Position numbers and translations under genes: made by a program. The notes beneath the pieces are model-generated. The model had not been told where the DNA came from. It made no database searches and saw nothing but the letters and a program-made list of their open reading frames with translations. Of a stretch of DNA of 64,000 bases, positions 10,403 through 20,500 are shown piece after piece; within the stretch, counting starts at the first letter, position 1; the number at the start of each line of letters is the position of its first letter. Where the stretch lies: the NCBI GenBank assembly GCA_900291925.1, contig UWYS01000011.1, positions 682,001-746,000 on the forward strand. The letters run 5' to 3'. The stretch is from Thecaphora thlaspeos (taxonomy: Eukaryota; Basidiomycota; Ustilaginomycetes; Urocystidales; Glomosporiaceae).

Positions 10403-11820
10403 TCCAATGTACAAATAGAGGCTCCTGGGCATCATTGTTGAGCTGGAACCAATCATCCTTGACATCTATCTTCTACAGGTAGGAGACCCCCAAGAGCCCC
10501 CAGCATGATATATATAGCTTGGGACTCCAGGTAGTCCCTGGGTCTTCCCCCTGTTGAATATACTACATAGTCTACTAGGATTCTGGTGCAATGTCAACAC
10601 CTGCACACTCTTCAGCCTCTCTAGCAAGCCCCCCCCCCCCCTCTGTCCTTGGCTGCCCTGTGGTACCCAGACCCCAAGGGCCTAACAGGTTCCTGCAGAG
10701 TTAATGTGTCACAGCCAGCTAGGCCAGCCACCAACTTGCTCACAGGTTGGCAAGTCACTCACCAAGCCCACAGAGACATGCATGCCACAGGACCAAGTTG
10801 CTCAGGGAGTGGCTGGTGCAGAAGGCCACTAGGACAGTGAGGAGACAACACAGCCAGAGCTAGACACTGGGAGGACATCAGGAGAGGCCATTGGGGCTGG
10901 CAGACATCCAGCAGGCACACCAGGTAATCACAGGACAGGTGGGGCAAAGGATATGGACTCAGGGCCCCACCTTTGGGCAACCAGATACAAAGACAAGGCT
11001 GCTACTGTATATATAGCTAGGCTGATTTAAGACAGACTGGATCTGGCATCCAGTCTAGTCAATACACAGTTGTTACAGGCTTGCCACATTGCCTGTGGAG
11101 AGCCTGATGATGCATTACTAGCATAGCCACAACCATTGACATACATTGCAATGTCAATACAACCCCCACCATCTTCCCCACCTGCCCAACATGCTTGCAA
11201 ACAGTGCCTGCAAGCATTGCCAACCAAACCTGACCACCACCAAGTGTTGCTCCACCCTCTGACATGGGTGCCAAAACAGCATTGGCCCTTGAACAAGAGC
11301 AACTTCCTCAGCAGGGAGCAAGTAGGCCTGTAGAATTCCTCCCAGCTGAGAAAATTGCTGCACCCAACAACTGTTGCCATTACACAATGCTGACTCTGGG
11401 CCTGATGTCTCAACCCCAATAGAAAGGAAGTCAAGACCTGTTGGGGACATGGGAGTCAGAGTCAATATGCATGGGGACACATCAGGCTTTGACAGGTTGC
11501 TGTTGAGTTTGTCTGAACCAGCAAAGACTGACAGGTGGCTACAGAAGACATGTCTCCTAGATAGATGTCAAGTATGGCCCATAGCTGACAGACATGGACA
11601 ACAAAGTCCTGACTCTCCATATAGCAGGATCATGCTATACAAGCACCTACATTTGCCATAGGTACATGACAAGTTGTATATGTAGTCAGCAGTTTGTGGA
11701 CTTAGTCAATGTCTCTCTGCTCATTGAATCCATTATCTCTTCATCCCACTTCCAAGAGGTTTGGCTCCTCTTCTTCTTCTTTCCCTTTGACATGACAAAA
11801 GTCAATACCTACTTTTCTCT
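10403..11820. other. CpG-free block inside the inverted-repeat element
   Basis: Reading every line from 10403 to 11820, I find no CG dinucleotide in about 1418 bases, although the surrounding genome is dense in CG. TG and CA are abundant. The block includes a C13 run at 10629-10641, TATATATAG motifs near 10508 and 11009, and LTR-like strings (TGTTGAATATACTAC at 10552). Loss of CpG is the usual footprint of cytosine methylation followed by deamination, or of CpG-directed repeat mutation. Confidence 0.8.
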
Positions 11821-11882
11821 CGTAACAGCTGTCTGTGCTGTGCACCCAACCTGCCACAGAGACATCCTTTATCCATGCAATA

Positions 11883-11961
11883 GCAACAAAAACAACTGGA
11901 CAACTTCAACCGAGTCTTTGTGAGTAACTTAGACGACTACATCAGTTGCATCGTCGGCTAA
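11883..11961 (-). repeat. right terminal inverted repeat
   Basis: 79 bp, ending GGCTAA at 11956-11961. It is the inverted partner of 9926-9999 and has a 5-base insertion (TAAGT, read inward) relative to the left arm. Confidence 0.75.
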
Positions 11962-11972
11962 GCTGTCGCGTG

Positions 11973-12002
11973 CAGTCAGATCGGGCCGGCCCGATCTGAC
12001 TG
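11973..12002. repeat. perfect 30-bp palindrome
   Basis: CAGTCAGATCGGGCC is followed directly by its own reverse complement, with no spacer. It begins 12 bp outside the right TIR and lies about 300 bp upstream of the GRAM/VASt gene start. It could form a cruciform, or be a transposon scar or a dyad-symmetric binding site. Confidence 0.8.
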
Positions 12003-12305
12003 ACGCGGCCTCTCTTTTGGCCTCGTCAGCCCTCTCTCCTCTCCTCTCGTCTCTACATCCATCATCATTCAGCTCACTTGTTCACTCGACTCCGTCGACC
12101 GGCACATGACCGCAGCTTCCCAACTACTCCGTTCAATGCATCTGGGGCTGCATGGATGCACGAGTTGTCATGCGTCAAGTTGACCGCTATCGGCGCCATT
12201 GTCTATTGAACAAGAGAGTACCCGCCCGCACCCGCACCCGCCAACACCGCCACGCCTCTACCCAGACAGCCAGCAAAGCAACCAACTAAGCATCCACTCG
12301 AAATT

Positions 12306-15300
12306 ATGTCGGCCATCAAGAGCATCTTCAGGGCACACAGGGACACCAACTCTCCCGCAAAGCACAGGCGGCTCAGCACCCCAAATGCTCCCCCACTCGA
12401 CGCCTTCCCCGCCACCGACAGCGCCTACCCTCCTCACTCCGCCTCCGCCTCCTCCGCTGTCCCTGCCATCGACGTCACAGAGCCCGCCCTCCCGCTCCAG
12501 CGCAGCCAATCGCAAGAGAACGACGCTACTCCGCGCCTGCGCCCAGATAGGCAGCTCCACGCCCCCACCACCACTACCGCCACTCTCCACTTCGACGAAA
12601 GCGTCTCCGCTGAATACATCGCCCCGCCAGCAAAGAGCAGCATCGGTACCGGCATCCTCTCAGGCAGACGCAGTAGCGCAATGGCCAGGCCAACCTCGGG
12701 CACGGAGCCCACCTCGGGCAAGTCGTCCAGGAGGGGCTCCAAGGCCAATCGCAGCGAAGACGGTCACGGCAGGCCCGAGCTCCTCAACCGCCACGAGCTC
12801 ATGCGTAGGGCCATAGCCGCCGCAAAGGATCCCCTGCTCGACGACGACACCACCGACGAAGAGGTCACCCCCATCATCAGCTCCATGCCCGGCTTCAGCT
12901 CGGTCGGCAGCGGCAGCGGCAGCGGCAGCGGCAGCGGCGCAAGTGGAAGCGCTGCAGGTCATGACGGCGTCAACGCCAACGCCGCCGCAGGCGCCCCACG
13001 CCGCGGGCCCGTCCCCATGACCAGCTCGGCAGACGGCCACTCGGGCCCCGACTTCCCCAGCAGCGCGACCACCTCGACCCCTTCCAAGTCGTCGGCCCTC
13101 TCCGCCATCGTCACCCCCTCGCCCATCCGCGCAGAGACGCCGCGCTCCGACTCGCTCGACGACGCCCTCGCTGTCAACCCGGCCTACCATGGCCAGAGGC
13201 GCGCTTCTGAGCTGGGCCGCCCCGAACAGAGCGACGACTTTCAAGGCACGCCGCTCGTCCGCTCAAAGACGTTCCAGGACGTCGCAAACAACCACCTCAG
13301 CGCAGGCCCGCACATTGCCAAGAGCGCATCCGCGTTCAATTTGGATGGTAGCGGCGCCAGCGGTCAGAAGGGCCGCCTCGAGGCGCCTGTCTCGCCGCTC
13401 CTCAAGCCCGGCCCCTTGGCCAGGCTGCGCAAGAACAGCAGCGAAACGCTGAGCAAGAGCGCCAAAAGGTCCGCCGCAACCGGACCGGGGGGCGGGATCG
13501 CTGGGGCGCTGGCCGCCAGCGGACTGACGAGCATCGGGTTCGGCCAGGCGGCCGCTTCGCAGCAGGCAGCGTCGACGCTGCGACCTCCTTCTGCGTCCGC
13601 GCACAGCGACGGCGGCCGATCCGTCATGCCCACGCCCACGCCCGGAAACAACGGCGGCGGCGTTGGTGGCGGTGCGGCGACGGCGCAGGGTCAGGGACAG
13701 AGCCAGGGCGTCCGCCCTTTCCCCGCCAATCAGGACGCCGGCTACCAGGACGGTGTATACCGCGAACCTTCGACGGGCACCGTGGTCGAGTGGAACGGCG
13801 ACCAAGATGGCCACGACCAGCCACTGCTACGTCCGGGAAGGGACCGCAGCATGAGCAGCCTCGTCTTGTACGACGGCTCGGTAGCCTCGGAGCGGTCCTC
13901 AGCCAGCGGCCTGGGCGCGGCGGCCGGTTTTGATGCCGCCTCGGCCGCCCGGCTGGCCCCGATCGGCGCGACGCTGCCCGGCCTGCCCAACAACCAGGGC
14001 CAGCACGAAGGCGGCGGCGGCGGCGGCGGCGGCGGCAGCTACAGCCAGCACGGCGACGGGACAAGCTTGTCGGGCAGCGGACCGTCGATTGAGACCGACG
14101 CCTGGAGTGAAGACATGGGCCCGCAGATCACGGGCTTTGCCGTCGCCTCGTCGAAGCGCAACAAGGACTTCCACCAGCTCTTCCCGCAGGTCCCCGAGGA
14201 TGACTACCTGATCGAGGACTACGGCTGTGCACTGAGCCGCGAGATCCTGATCCATGGCCGACTCTACATCTCGGAAAACTTCATCGCCTTCAACGCCAAC
14301 ATCTTTGGCTGGGTGACAAACCTCGTCGTCCCCTTTAGCGACATTGTCGCGATCGAGAAGCGCATGACGGCCTTTGTGATCCCCAACGCCATCCAGCTCG
14401 CGACGATCAACTCGAAGCACACGTTCGTATCGTTCCTCTCGCGCGACACGACGTACGACCTGATTGTCAACATCTGGCGGCTCGCGCACCCGGGCCTGCC
14501 CGTCACGGCGGCCGAGCAGTCGGCCGAGCTGACCGACGAGTACTCGGAGGACGATGGGGGTGACGCCGCCACCACCGGCAGCGGCAAGGCGCCGAAGTCG
14601 TCGAAGCGGACGCGCCTCAAGTGCAAGCTCAAAGGGTCGACGAGCACCAACAAGAACGGCGTGCGCGACGACGCCCTCGCGGCGGAAATGGCGACGGCCG
14701 CCAGGACGGGATCGCCGATGATAGCGCCGAGCCGATCGCCCGCGGCCGGAGCTAAGAAGGCGCCGCACAGGAAGACCGAGTGCCTGTGCGACGGCGACAA
14801 GGAGCACTATGCGACCGTCGCGCTCGACACCACCTACCCCGCGGTCCCGGAGAAGATCTACAACCTTCTTTTTACCTCGGGCTTCACAAAGGATTTTTGG
14901 ACGGACAACCAGAAGCTGTTTGGTGGGTACACCCCTTTTCGCGACGTGGGCTGGATGATTGCTGGCGTGTCGTTCTCCCGGCGGGAGCTGACCTGGACCT
15001 CTTACCGCTTCGCTCTCCCCCCTCTGCAGAGCTGCAAATCTCGGAATGGTCGCCTTCTGCGGGCAACAAGATGATGCTCTCGCGCTCTGTCTCTTACATC
15101 AAGCCGCTCACGGGCTCGTTTGGACCGAAGCAGACGAAATGCCTGCTCACCGACGAAAACATCCACGTCGACTTTGACAACTCCGTCATCACACTCACGA
15201 CGACGCGGACACCGGACGTTCCGTCTGGCGGCAGTTTCAGCGTCAAGACACGGACGTGCATCACGTGGGCTGGGGGAGGTAACGTGAGTCGGGTGTACGT

Positions 15301-16180
15301 GACGTGTGCGGTGGAGTGGACGGGTCGGAGCATGATCAAGGGTATCATTGAGAAGGCTTGCATCGACGGACAGAAGCAGTACTACCGCGATCTGGACGAG
15401 GCGGTGCGAGAGTACCTGACGAAGCACACGAACGAGTTCAAGGAGGAAGGGGACGACGAAAAGGCGGTAGAGGAGATTGCGAGAGCCGCTACGCCCGCGG
15501 TGGGTGCGGGTGGGACGAAGAAGAGCACTTCGACGACGCTGAGCGACGACGACAACGCGACGGGACCAAAAGTCAAGGCATCGAACGGTCTCGAGAAAGA
15601 TGCGAACGGACAGGGTGGCATCGTATCCAGCCTGATGGAGACAACTGGCGACATAGTGGGCATGGCGTTTGACGTCATCTCTTCGACGTTTGAGACGATA
15701 TCGTCCCTCTTTGACCAGGAAGGAGGAGGGGGTACGAACATCAAGATGGTCCTGCTCTCCACGATCGTGATGCTATTGGTGCTTTTCAACATTTACACCT
15801 GGCGATCTGTCGGTCCTTCCAGTGGTCCGTCAAGGGAGACGACAAGCGGTGCGGGAGGATACATATTCCCGGACGAATACTACGTCCCGCCCTCTCCACG
15901 ATACCACTCCTACCCTCCTCCACCGACGACGCAAAGCGAGGAAGTAGCCAAGGCGGTAAGGGAGGTGTTAAAGGATTTCCTCCAATCCAACTCGGCAAAA
16001 GGCTTGGGATTCGACGACGGTGAGGAGGCGATCAAGACGTTGTTGATACAGGCAGAGCAGAAGCTGAAGAGCCTCAAGAACGAAGTGGAGGAATTGGCTA
16101 GGTTGAAGAGATCTCTGTCGAGAAAGGAAGACGAGACGGAGGCAGAGCAGCGGGACAAGAAGAAGAAGGTTGAATTGTAG
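12306..16180 (+). CDS. GRAM/VASt-domain sterol transfer protein, LAM/Ysp2 family (2 exons)
   Basis: Exons 12306-14922 and 15030-16180. The intron (14923-15029, 107 bp) starts GTGGGT and ends CTGCAG. The join runs from NQKLF into ELQISEWSPSAGNK inside the VASt domain; total 1255 aa. Residues 1 to about 610 are disordered. A GRAM domain follows at about 620-730, with FHQLFPQVPEDDYLIEDYGC and GWVTNLVVPFSDIVAIEKR. The VASt (StART-like) domain spans about 823-1000, starting ECLCDGDKEHYATV and including VSYIKPLTGSFGPKQTKC. A single transmembrane helix (about 1109-1130, MVLLSTIVMLLVLFNIYTW) and a charged C-terminal coiled coil follow. This order matches fungal LAM proteins, which sit in the ER membrane at contact sites and move sterol between ER and plasma membrane. 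Family assignment is strong; choice among LAM paralogues is not possible here. Confidence 0.9.
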
Positions 16181-16834
16181 ACTACCTATGAAGCGACAAC
16201 AAAATGGGAGAAAACAAAGGATGGCCGTTCGGAACTCATACACGCTTTTGATGAGAGCAGATCTGCGGCGTTGGTGTAGCGGTTGCATGGAAGCGGCCCT
16301 TCAGGAAGCCTATGATGGTCAGCCATGAGATGGGTCGGTCTATTTCGCGCTTGGAGAGCCACTACCTGTAGATGCACATAATCGTCCATGGCTGACGATC
16401 CGACGGGGGAAGGGATGATGCGAAGGAAGTGGGCCGAATGGAGGAGGGAGCGGAGCGGGGCGTGGATGAGATAAAAGGAGGAGCAAGGTTTAGATGCACC
16501 GCTCATTCAAGAGACGACCGACGAGGCTAGACAGTGACGAGCCGAAGCGGCGTATGTGGGCGCAGCGAGAGACGGAACTTAGCATCCCTCTCGAACACCG
16601 GCGCGGCCCTGCCGACGTGTAACGACGGGCGGGACGGCGACGAAGGACGCCGTTTGACGACGCACGGCGAGAGGCCGGGACCGCCGTGGCAGGTAAGGCC
16701 ACGTCCTTTGGCGACGCACCAGCCGGCCGAGCGACCCGACACAAGCGCAGGCGCAGTGGCGGAGGGCGAGGCAGCGCACGGCTTAGTCACGTCGAGACGA
16801 GATTAGGCCGAGCACAGGCCGGTGGTGCAAAGGC

Positions 16835-16864
16835 GAGCTTGAGCTTGAGCTTGAGCTTGAGCTT
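16835..16864. repeat. GAGCTT hexamer x5
   Basis: Five perfect tandem copies of the hexamer. Confidence 0.9.
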
Positions 16865-16949
16865 TGGCCAACCCTGTTTTTTATTATTACTCCACATCGC
16901 GTCCCTGCCTGCTGGCCTGACCGTGACCGTGGGTGGCGGTGCAGCGTGA

Positions 16950-17070
16950 ACCCTGACTCTGACCCTGACCCTGACCCTGACCCTGACCCTGACCCTGGTC
17001 CAGCAACGGCCACCGCCACCGCCACCGCCACCGCCACCGCCACCGCCACCACCACCACCACCACCACCAC
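16950..17070. repeat. compound microsatellite (CCCTGA)n-(CACCGC)n-(CAC)n
   Basis: About seven CCCTGA/CTCTGA units run directly into about seven CACCGC units and then a CAC tract. The three arrays are separated by only a few bases. Confidence 0.85.
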
Positions 17071-17514
17071 TACTACGCTCGTCTTTTCCGCCAGCCTCTT
17101 CCCACGCTCAGCCTTCGACCGCCATCATCACCCTCTCCACCTCGTTGCCCATCCACCACCTTTTCTTGCCTTCTGCTCCACCGACGATCTGCTCTGGCGT
17201 CATCCCGCATCTCGGCCACCCGGCGCCTCGTCATCTCGCCGCACGCAACTCTCATCCCACATCAGCCACCACACACACACCGCCCCACAGCGACCACCAC
17301 GCTCCAGCACACGCTTAGCATGGTCACCACGTCCCATACCCCCTCGCGAGATCCCAGCTGATCCCGCCATACCTTCCCCCACATTCGAGCTGTATTCGCT
17401 TTCGCTCGGCCACCACTTTCTAGCGTAACAGCACAAATACTTGCAGGCTAGCACCGGCGAGAGCGCCACCGCCCCTCGCACCCGACAGCCGCGCGTCTCA
17501 GACCGTCCGGCACA

Positions 17515-20500
17515 ATGAAGGTCATACGCGCACATGATGGCCGCTCTATCACCGTCAACCAGCCCCTCTCCCAGTTCCACACGCTCGACGACCTCCTCGA
17601 CTGTTTCTCCTTGGCAACAGAGATTCCCTCGGATGCTATCATCTGCATGACCCAGGACGGCTCGCAGCTCAAGGAAGAACTCGTGCAGCAGATCGCCCAA
17701 CAGGAGCAGGACCGTCTAGCGCAGCCACACTCGGAGCCCGGTCTCTCGTCCTACCAGCAGCAGCGCCAGCACCTGCAGTTCTTCGTCTTCAACCGCGACT
17801 TCCTCTACACTGACGCAGAGGCGCTGGCAGCAGAGCTCGCAGAGGCGGCCCAGCTCGAACCGGCGCCGGTTCACCTAGAAATTGTCCACCCGCCGACGCC
17901 CAGGTCGCTCGAGTCGCTCGTCGCCTGGTCTGGTCAGATCGTCGACCACCTCGCCGTCCACGAGAGCAAGAGCCACGATCTCGTCGACAACATCGGATGC
18001 ATGCTCCACAGCACACAGGTGGCGCTGCTCAACCTCCAGTCACACTCCGAGAGCATAAGGAAGGGCGCTGACGCGCTCGCAGAGCTGGCTGCCAAAGAGC
18101 TCGCACGTATGCAGGGCCTGCTCGACGGACACGAGCGCGACCTCCAGGTGCTCGGCATGGTCGCCATCCACCCGCGCCTCCTCTCGGCCGCCGGCAGCAG
18201 CGGGACCGGCAGCAATGGCACAGTCAGCAGCTCAGATGCGAGGTCCAGAGCGGCGGTAGGCGGCGGCGGTGGCAAGGAGAGGAACCTCGGCGACTACGTC
18301 AGTAGGGTCAAGATGAACGCCGTCGCGGACGCCTGCACGAAGGTCTACTCCGAGATTCGCGAACGCATCACCGCCCTCGAAGAGGCCCGTCAGCAGCTCG
18401 ACCGCGACACCGATGCTCTCACCAACGAGGTCCAAGGCACCGACATCGCACCCTCGAGCGAGACCTGTCAAGAGGCCGCTGAGGCCAGCGTCCGCGCTGC
18501 GGAGCTGTTCCACTTCATCGATGCCACCTGTTCGCCAAATGACCTAGGCTGGCCAGCCGCTGACAAGCTTGACGCCGCCACGTACGATGAGGTGACCCAG
18601 GCGACGGACGAGCTGCTGCTGCTTGACGAGGTGGGGCGCCAGAGCGTGCTGCGCCTGTTTCAGGACCGTAACGACATGCTAGCTCGCTGCCTCGAGCTGC
18701 TGCAGGATATTAGCAGCCTTCAGTCCGAGTTTGCCGACCTTGGATCCCATCTCGCCGCCGTTGACGCCGACCTACACTCCAACAAGGTCGACGGCTTCAA
18801 GCACCTCCACCGGCTCAAGAGCATGCTCTGGGCCTACGGTGCCACCGTGCTCGAGGTGGTCCGCCGGCGCGAATTTGCAAAGCACTTTCTCTCCAAGTCG
18901 CAAACGCTGGCCGAGCTGATGGCCAAGCTCTCGGCCACTGAGCGCAAGCGGCGTCAGCAGTACCGCTCCGATGTCTTTGGACAGCTGCCGTGGGAAGTCA
19001 AGGGGATAGACGAGATGGCGCCTAGCCTCGAGATCACCACCACCCGGACCGGCAGTGGCGGCGACGATGTGGCCGAGCTGGGTCGGGACGACCTCGAGGC
19101 GTTGCTGCAGCTGCTCGACGTCGTCGATCAGCGCCTGATGGACGAGGGCCACGTCGTCAAGGGCGACGGACCTAGCGCGATTCAAGATGTCAAGGCGGCG
19201 TTGCAGCGTCTGATGGCGGTCCTCGACGACTGGGAGCACGAGTTCGTCTACCTCGTCCACACACAGCTGCTGGGCGACGACGACGGCGGTGGTGACGATG
19301 GATCCGAGGCCGCCGACGACGACGACAGCGGTTCCGAGACGTCGATACGAGCACGTGCACGGCAACGAGGCAGGTGGAAGCGACTGCAGGCTGCTCCCGC
19401 TCCGCCGGACCGTAGCGAGATCGAGGCTCTCGAGCGACAGCTGCAGGAAGAGCGGGCAGTCAGGAAGAAGGACGAAGAGGCGGCAGCCGAGAAGCACCAG
19501 ACCGAGCTCGATACATTGAGGACGCAGCTCGAAGATCTGCAAAAAGAGCTGACCGCCGAACGCTCGAAGAACGAGACGCTCGCATGTCAGCACAAAGCGG
19601 TCGAGGTGATTCTCGACACCGTCAAGGCGGATCTAGAGCTGGAAAAGGAGCGTCGCCTCAACATGGCCGACGAGGTGTCGCACCTCCGCAGCGGACTCGA
19701 AGAGGCACGTCGCGCAGAGGCCGAGGCGCGCCAGGAGGCGATCGAGGAGAGCGACCACGCCAACGAGGTCGAGACGCACCTCCACGAGATGCAGGTCGAG
19801 CTGGACGAGGCGCGGGCAGCGAGGCTAGACGCTAGCAGTCGGATCGAGGCACTGCTGAGCGAGGGCTCCAGCGCCGAGCAGGAACTGCGCGCGGCCCAAC
19901 AGCGCATCGACGAGTTGACAGAGCAGGTCTCGGTCGCCCATGCCGAGACCAACACGGTGCGCGAGACGATCGCCGAGATCGAGGCGGCCAAGGAGAAGCA
20001 GATCCGCTCGCACCGCGCCGAGGCCGACGGCGATCGCGCCATCCTCGAAGAAAAGGTTCGTGCGCTCAAGCACGACCTTCACGACCAACGCATCCGCACC
20101 AAGCGCGCCGAGGATGGCCAGAAGCCTGACCACGAGGCGATCGAGCTGCTCAAGGGCCAGCTCCGTGCCGCCGACGATGCGCACGAAGAGATCGTCAAGG
20201 AGATGGAGCAGGCCAGGGAGCTCGCCGACCAGGCTGAGGCCGCCCGGCGTGAGTTTGAAGCGAGCCGGCAGCAGCTGCTCGAAGCGGCCAGACCGCTGCT
20301 CGCGCGATCGCACCAGCTGCACAAGGCGGTCCGGGCGATGCCGGCGCTGTCGTCTTCGTCGAAAGGTGCGACTGCGTCCACCAGCAACGGCGCCCTCCTC
20401 GCGTCGGCGCAGCAGCGCTCCGTCACCGACGTTGACGGCGGTAGCGGTAGCGCCATGACGATGTCGGTCGTGTCCGAGGCAGAGCGGCAGGCTGCGATGG

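Larger units (their letters stand above)
9926..11961. mobile_element. 2.0-kb element with 74/79-bp terminal inverted repeats, non-autonomous or decayed
   Basis: The left arm 9926-9999 and the right arm 11883-11961 are inverted repeats: 63 of 74 aligned bases match, with one 5-base gap. Both ends begin TTAGCC read inward. The flanking 7-mers, GCTGCGG at 9919-9925 and GCTGTCG at 11962-11968, match at 5 of 7 positions and may be a decayed target-site duplication. Base composition changes sharply inside: AT-richer, and without any CpG from 10403 to 11820. No transposase-like ORF is visible; the longest frames are about 100-170 codons without recognisable motifs. It could be a MITE-like derivative of a DNA transposon, or a TIR element carrying a second insertion. 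The superfamily cannot be assigned. Confidence 0.7.
16181..17514. other. intergenic with stacked simple repeats, ATG11 upstream region
   Basis: About 1.3 kb between two plus-strand genes. It holds four adjacent tandem arrays: GAGCTT x5 at 16835-16864, a CCCTGA-type array at about 16950-16996, (CACCGC)n at about 17011-17050 and (CAC)n to about 17070. Pyrimidine-rich sequence continues to the ATG11 start. ORFs in this stretch translate the repeats and are not credible genes. Confidence 0.6.

Noticed and set aside
10552..11827. Intact solo LTR
   Set aside because: The TG and CA ends are plausible but the 5 bases on each side (CCCCC and GCTGT) do not match, so I do not call a complete LTR.
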